Below are positions 62,218-64,000 of a stretch of DNA of 64,000 bases, in pieces. Every line of letters starts with the position of its first letter. The first letter of the stretch is position 1. The notes under the pieces are model-generated. The model was not told the DNA's origin, ran no database searches, and saw only the letters and a list, made by a program, of their open reading frames with translations. The DNA is from Chryseobacterium rhizoplanae (GTDB taxonomy: Bacteria > Bacteroidota > Bacteroidia > Flavobacteriales > Weeksellaceae). Both the position numbers and the translations under genes were made by a program. The stretch is taken from NCBI RefSeq assembly GCF_900182655.1, contig NZ_FXTC01000005.1, positions 186,001 to 250,000 on the forward strand. The letters run 5' to 3'.

Positions 62218-63609
62218 TTAATGATTAATCTCCATTTTTTGCAACTGCTCTTTTGTCATTGTAGAAGGTAATTTAAACATTGATCTATCCTCACTATCCT
62301 TCATCATATTTGGCTTATTAAAATTGCTATTATTGATGGCATGGGCTAATGCAACTCCCAGTTGTTTCCATTCTTTAGGGGTTACCCAATAATCATACCC
62401 AGCTTTACTGTAAGTTGTTTCTAAAGTAATGGCATTGACTACATCCTTTTTATTATACCAAAACCAAGTTTCAGGAAAGTAGGTATTAAGGAAGCCATTT
62501 CCTCCGTCTGCTGGCGGAGCTTCTATTCTGCCATCATAAAAGCTGGCTACAGTTTGAATAAAGTTAATCTGCTTATTCCAGAGATTTTGTTGCTGGCTAT
62601 CATAATTATTTCCAGGTCCAAAATGCGGAAAGAAGAAAGCAGGTGTATTAATATCGCTATTACTCGAATGCAGATTTAGTGCTAATACAACCGGATGTAC
62701 CTCATCTTCAATTACTGTTGACATTGCATTTTTATTCAGAAACTTATTCTCTACAGGTGCAGTATCCTGAAGATATATAGGATGAAGGATAGTTCTATCA
62801 AATAGCCATTGACTTTCTAAATTGATACTGGCACTATTGGTTCTATAGTTTCCCAGAATAATACCATCAGGATTATGCATCGGTACAATTTTAAATATAT
62901 ATTTTTGGCGAAGATCAGTTCCTAAACTACCGTCAGAAAGAATAGTATTGATAAGACCTTCCAATACATAAGAGCTTCCTACTTCTGCAGCATGTGTTCT
63001 GGCATGAATCCAAATTGTTTTCTTATCAGGATTTTGATTGGCATTTGTTATTGTTAATAATTCAATTGAAGTATTTTTGAAAGGGCTATTTCCTAAAGAG
63101 CTGATTTTTACATTTGGATTTGTAGTGATAGAATTTCGATACTCCGTATAATCTTTAGTCGTATAAGGAAAAGTTCTGGCAATCCATAATGAGGATTGCT
63201 CTCCGGATAAAGACACTTCAATGGTGGTTGGATCAATTTGCTTTACAGCGGATTCTGGAAAGTGTTTCCAATCTTTACCATTGATAGAGAATACCGGAAC
63301 AAAAAAATAGGGAAATCCCAGTTTGGTAAACCTTAATTTAACACCTGAGCTTGGAATGTACTCTACCTTTACATTCCACCAAGTACGATATGAATCTGGT
63401 AAAGAAGAATTATCATTATCATTTTTAAGTTCAAGAGACCATACATCCTGAGAAAGTTTGGATATTTTCCCTATACTTCCAGATTCAAAATCAGTATTAA
63501 AACATAGTCCATTACATATTTTCTTATTTTCTTGCTCACTTATTGTCTCCTGAGAACAACTGTAAATAAGAAAAAAAAGAAAGAGCCATAAAAATTGTTC
63601 TTTTTTCAT
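62218..63609 (-). CDS. M14 family zinc carboxypeptidase lipoprotein
   Basis: 463 aa. A lipoprotein signal has Cys near residue 18 (LIYSCSQ). An N-terminal beta domain (about residues 35-160) of the cytosolic-carboxypeptidase type is followed by the M14 catalytic domain. Zinc ligands are H and E in HARTHAAEVGSS and H in ALNLHSSN; the catalytic glutamate is in AITLETTYSKAG. All key residues are present. It probably trims C-terminal residues from peptides in the envelope. Whether it belongs to the ICE is unknown. Confidence 0.85.
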   Translation of the reverse strand: MKKEQFLWLFLFFLIYSCSQETISEQENKKICNGLCFNTDFESGSIGKISKLSQDVWSLELKNDNDNSSLPDSYRTWWNVKVEYIPSSGVKLRFTKLGFPYFFVPVFSINGKDWKHFPESAVKQIDPTTIEVSLSGEQSSLWIARTFPYTTKDYTEYRNSITTNPNVKISSLGNSPFKNTSIELLTITNANQNPDKKTIWIHARTHAAEVGSSYVLEGLINTILSDGSLGTDLRQKYIFKIVPMHNPDGIILGNYRTNSASINLESQWLFDRTILHPIYLQDTAPVENKFLNKNAMSTVIEDEVHPVVLALNLHSSNSDINTPAFFFPHFGPGNNYDSQQQNLWNKQINFIQTVASFYDGRIEAPPADGGNGFLNTYFPETWFWYNKKDVVNAITLETTYSKAGYDYWVTPKEWKQLGVALAHAINNSNFNKPNMMKDSEDRSMFKLPSTMTKEQLQKMEINH

Positions 63610-64000
63610 AAATGATGATATATTTATTCAACATAATTTTGGAGTGAAAAACTATAGATTACATTTATTATCTTACAGATGCTCCAGATCGATCAAAATG
63701 ATGACCTTTACAGTTCAAACACCAAGTCAGCTATTACTTTGGTATAAGGCTGTTTCAGAATAACGATTGAACAATATTGAAGTAACAGTGTGCTCAATAA
63801 TCTTGTATATATAAAATAAGAGGTTAGAAATAATGTTAGAACAATTATATTTAAAACAGTTACCCATAAAAGTACTTGACTTCAATATTTTCCCTACACA
63901 TGAATAAAACAGCTTTTAGATCGTCCGGGTTACGCTATATATTTTATAATATTATTTTGTGGGATAGCCAAAGTATGCATTCTATTCATTTTTTAACTTC
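63610..64000. other. Gene-free end of the window
   Basis: AT-rich sequence upstream of the carboxypeptidase. No gene, repeat or attachment-like sequence was seen up to the window end. Confidence 0.45.

Noticed and set aside
1..64000. CRISPR arrays, tRNA or rRNA genes.
   Set aside because: No regularly spaced long repeats and no cloverleaf-like or rRNA-like sequence were recognised on reading; a dedicated covariance-model search was not possible.

Overview
The window is a Bacteroidota chromosome segment, most likely a Chryseobacterium-type flavobacterium. This rests on the AT-rich composition, the near absence of Shine-Dalgarno sites, promoter-like TAnnTTTG boxes, SusC/OMP-type beta-barrel proteins, flavobacterial families (DUF2652, DUF6520, MauE-like) and a Bacteroidota-type tra/mob conjugation module. 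The genus is inferred from family resemblance, not from a marker gene comparison.

Layout. 1-4.8 kb: end of metN, then metI and metQ (methionine ABC importer) and a GH3 beta-glucosidase. 5.4-7.6 kb: an outer-membrane beta-barrel receptor. 7.9-15.4 kb: a tripartite RND multidrug efflux operon (adaptor, pump, outer-membrane factor) followed by a DUF2652 gene and preceded by an AraC-type regulator. 15.5-18.4 kb: metallophosphoesterase, MFS drug exporter and a divergent Lrp/AsnC regulator. 18.5-20.1 kb: two secreted surface-type proteins. 20.5-21.9 kb: mnmE, the tRNA-modification GTPase.

An integrative and conjugative element (ICE) starts directly behind the mnmE stop codon. Its left end carries a long inverted repeat, five helically phased 10-bp repeats, a double-HTH regulator, a tyrosine recombinase and a second small HTH protein. 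Cargo follows: a three-gene ABC-3C-type conflict system (24.9-28.7 kb) whose ATPase gene is frameshifted; an outer-membrane barrel protein; a second defence-like cluster (DprA/SLOG protein, ComF-like phosphoribosyltransferase, Mrr-like nuclease, ImmA/IrrE protease; 32.7-35.3 kb) with matching operator-like palindromes in front of its two transcription units; and a small esterase/secreted protein/binding lipoprotein operon. Transfer genes occupy 39.1-55.8 kb: a RadC-like protein, traQ-O-N-M-L-K-J-I-G-F-E on the minus strand, accessory genes and a ParA-like traA, then an oriT-like region and the divergent mobA-mobB-mobC genes. An rteC-type regulator follows at 55.9-56.7 kb.

56.7-61 kb holds a possibly undescribed cell-envelope peptide locus: a membrane-anchored TPR/AraC sensor-regulator divergent from a short lipoprotein, an unlisted 55-codon gene, a MauE-like redox membrane protein fused to a large C-terminal domain, and a Cys-containing DUF6520 peptide. 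Two inverted palindromes lie in the shared promoter region. The window ends with an aquaporin and an M14 carboxypeptidase lipoprotein. The right end of the ICE could not be located, so it is uncertain whether the 56.7-64 kb genes belong to it.

The two single-base frameshifts, both in short A-runs of defence genes, could be real inactivation or assembly errors; raw reads would decide.
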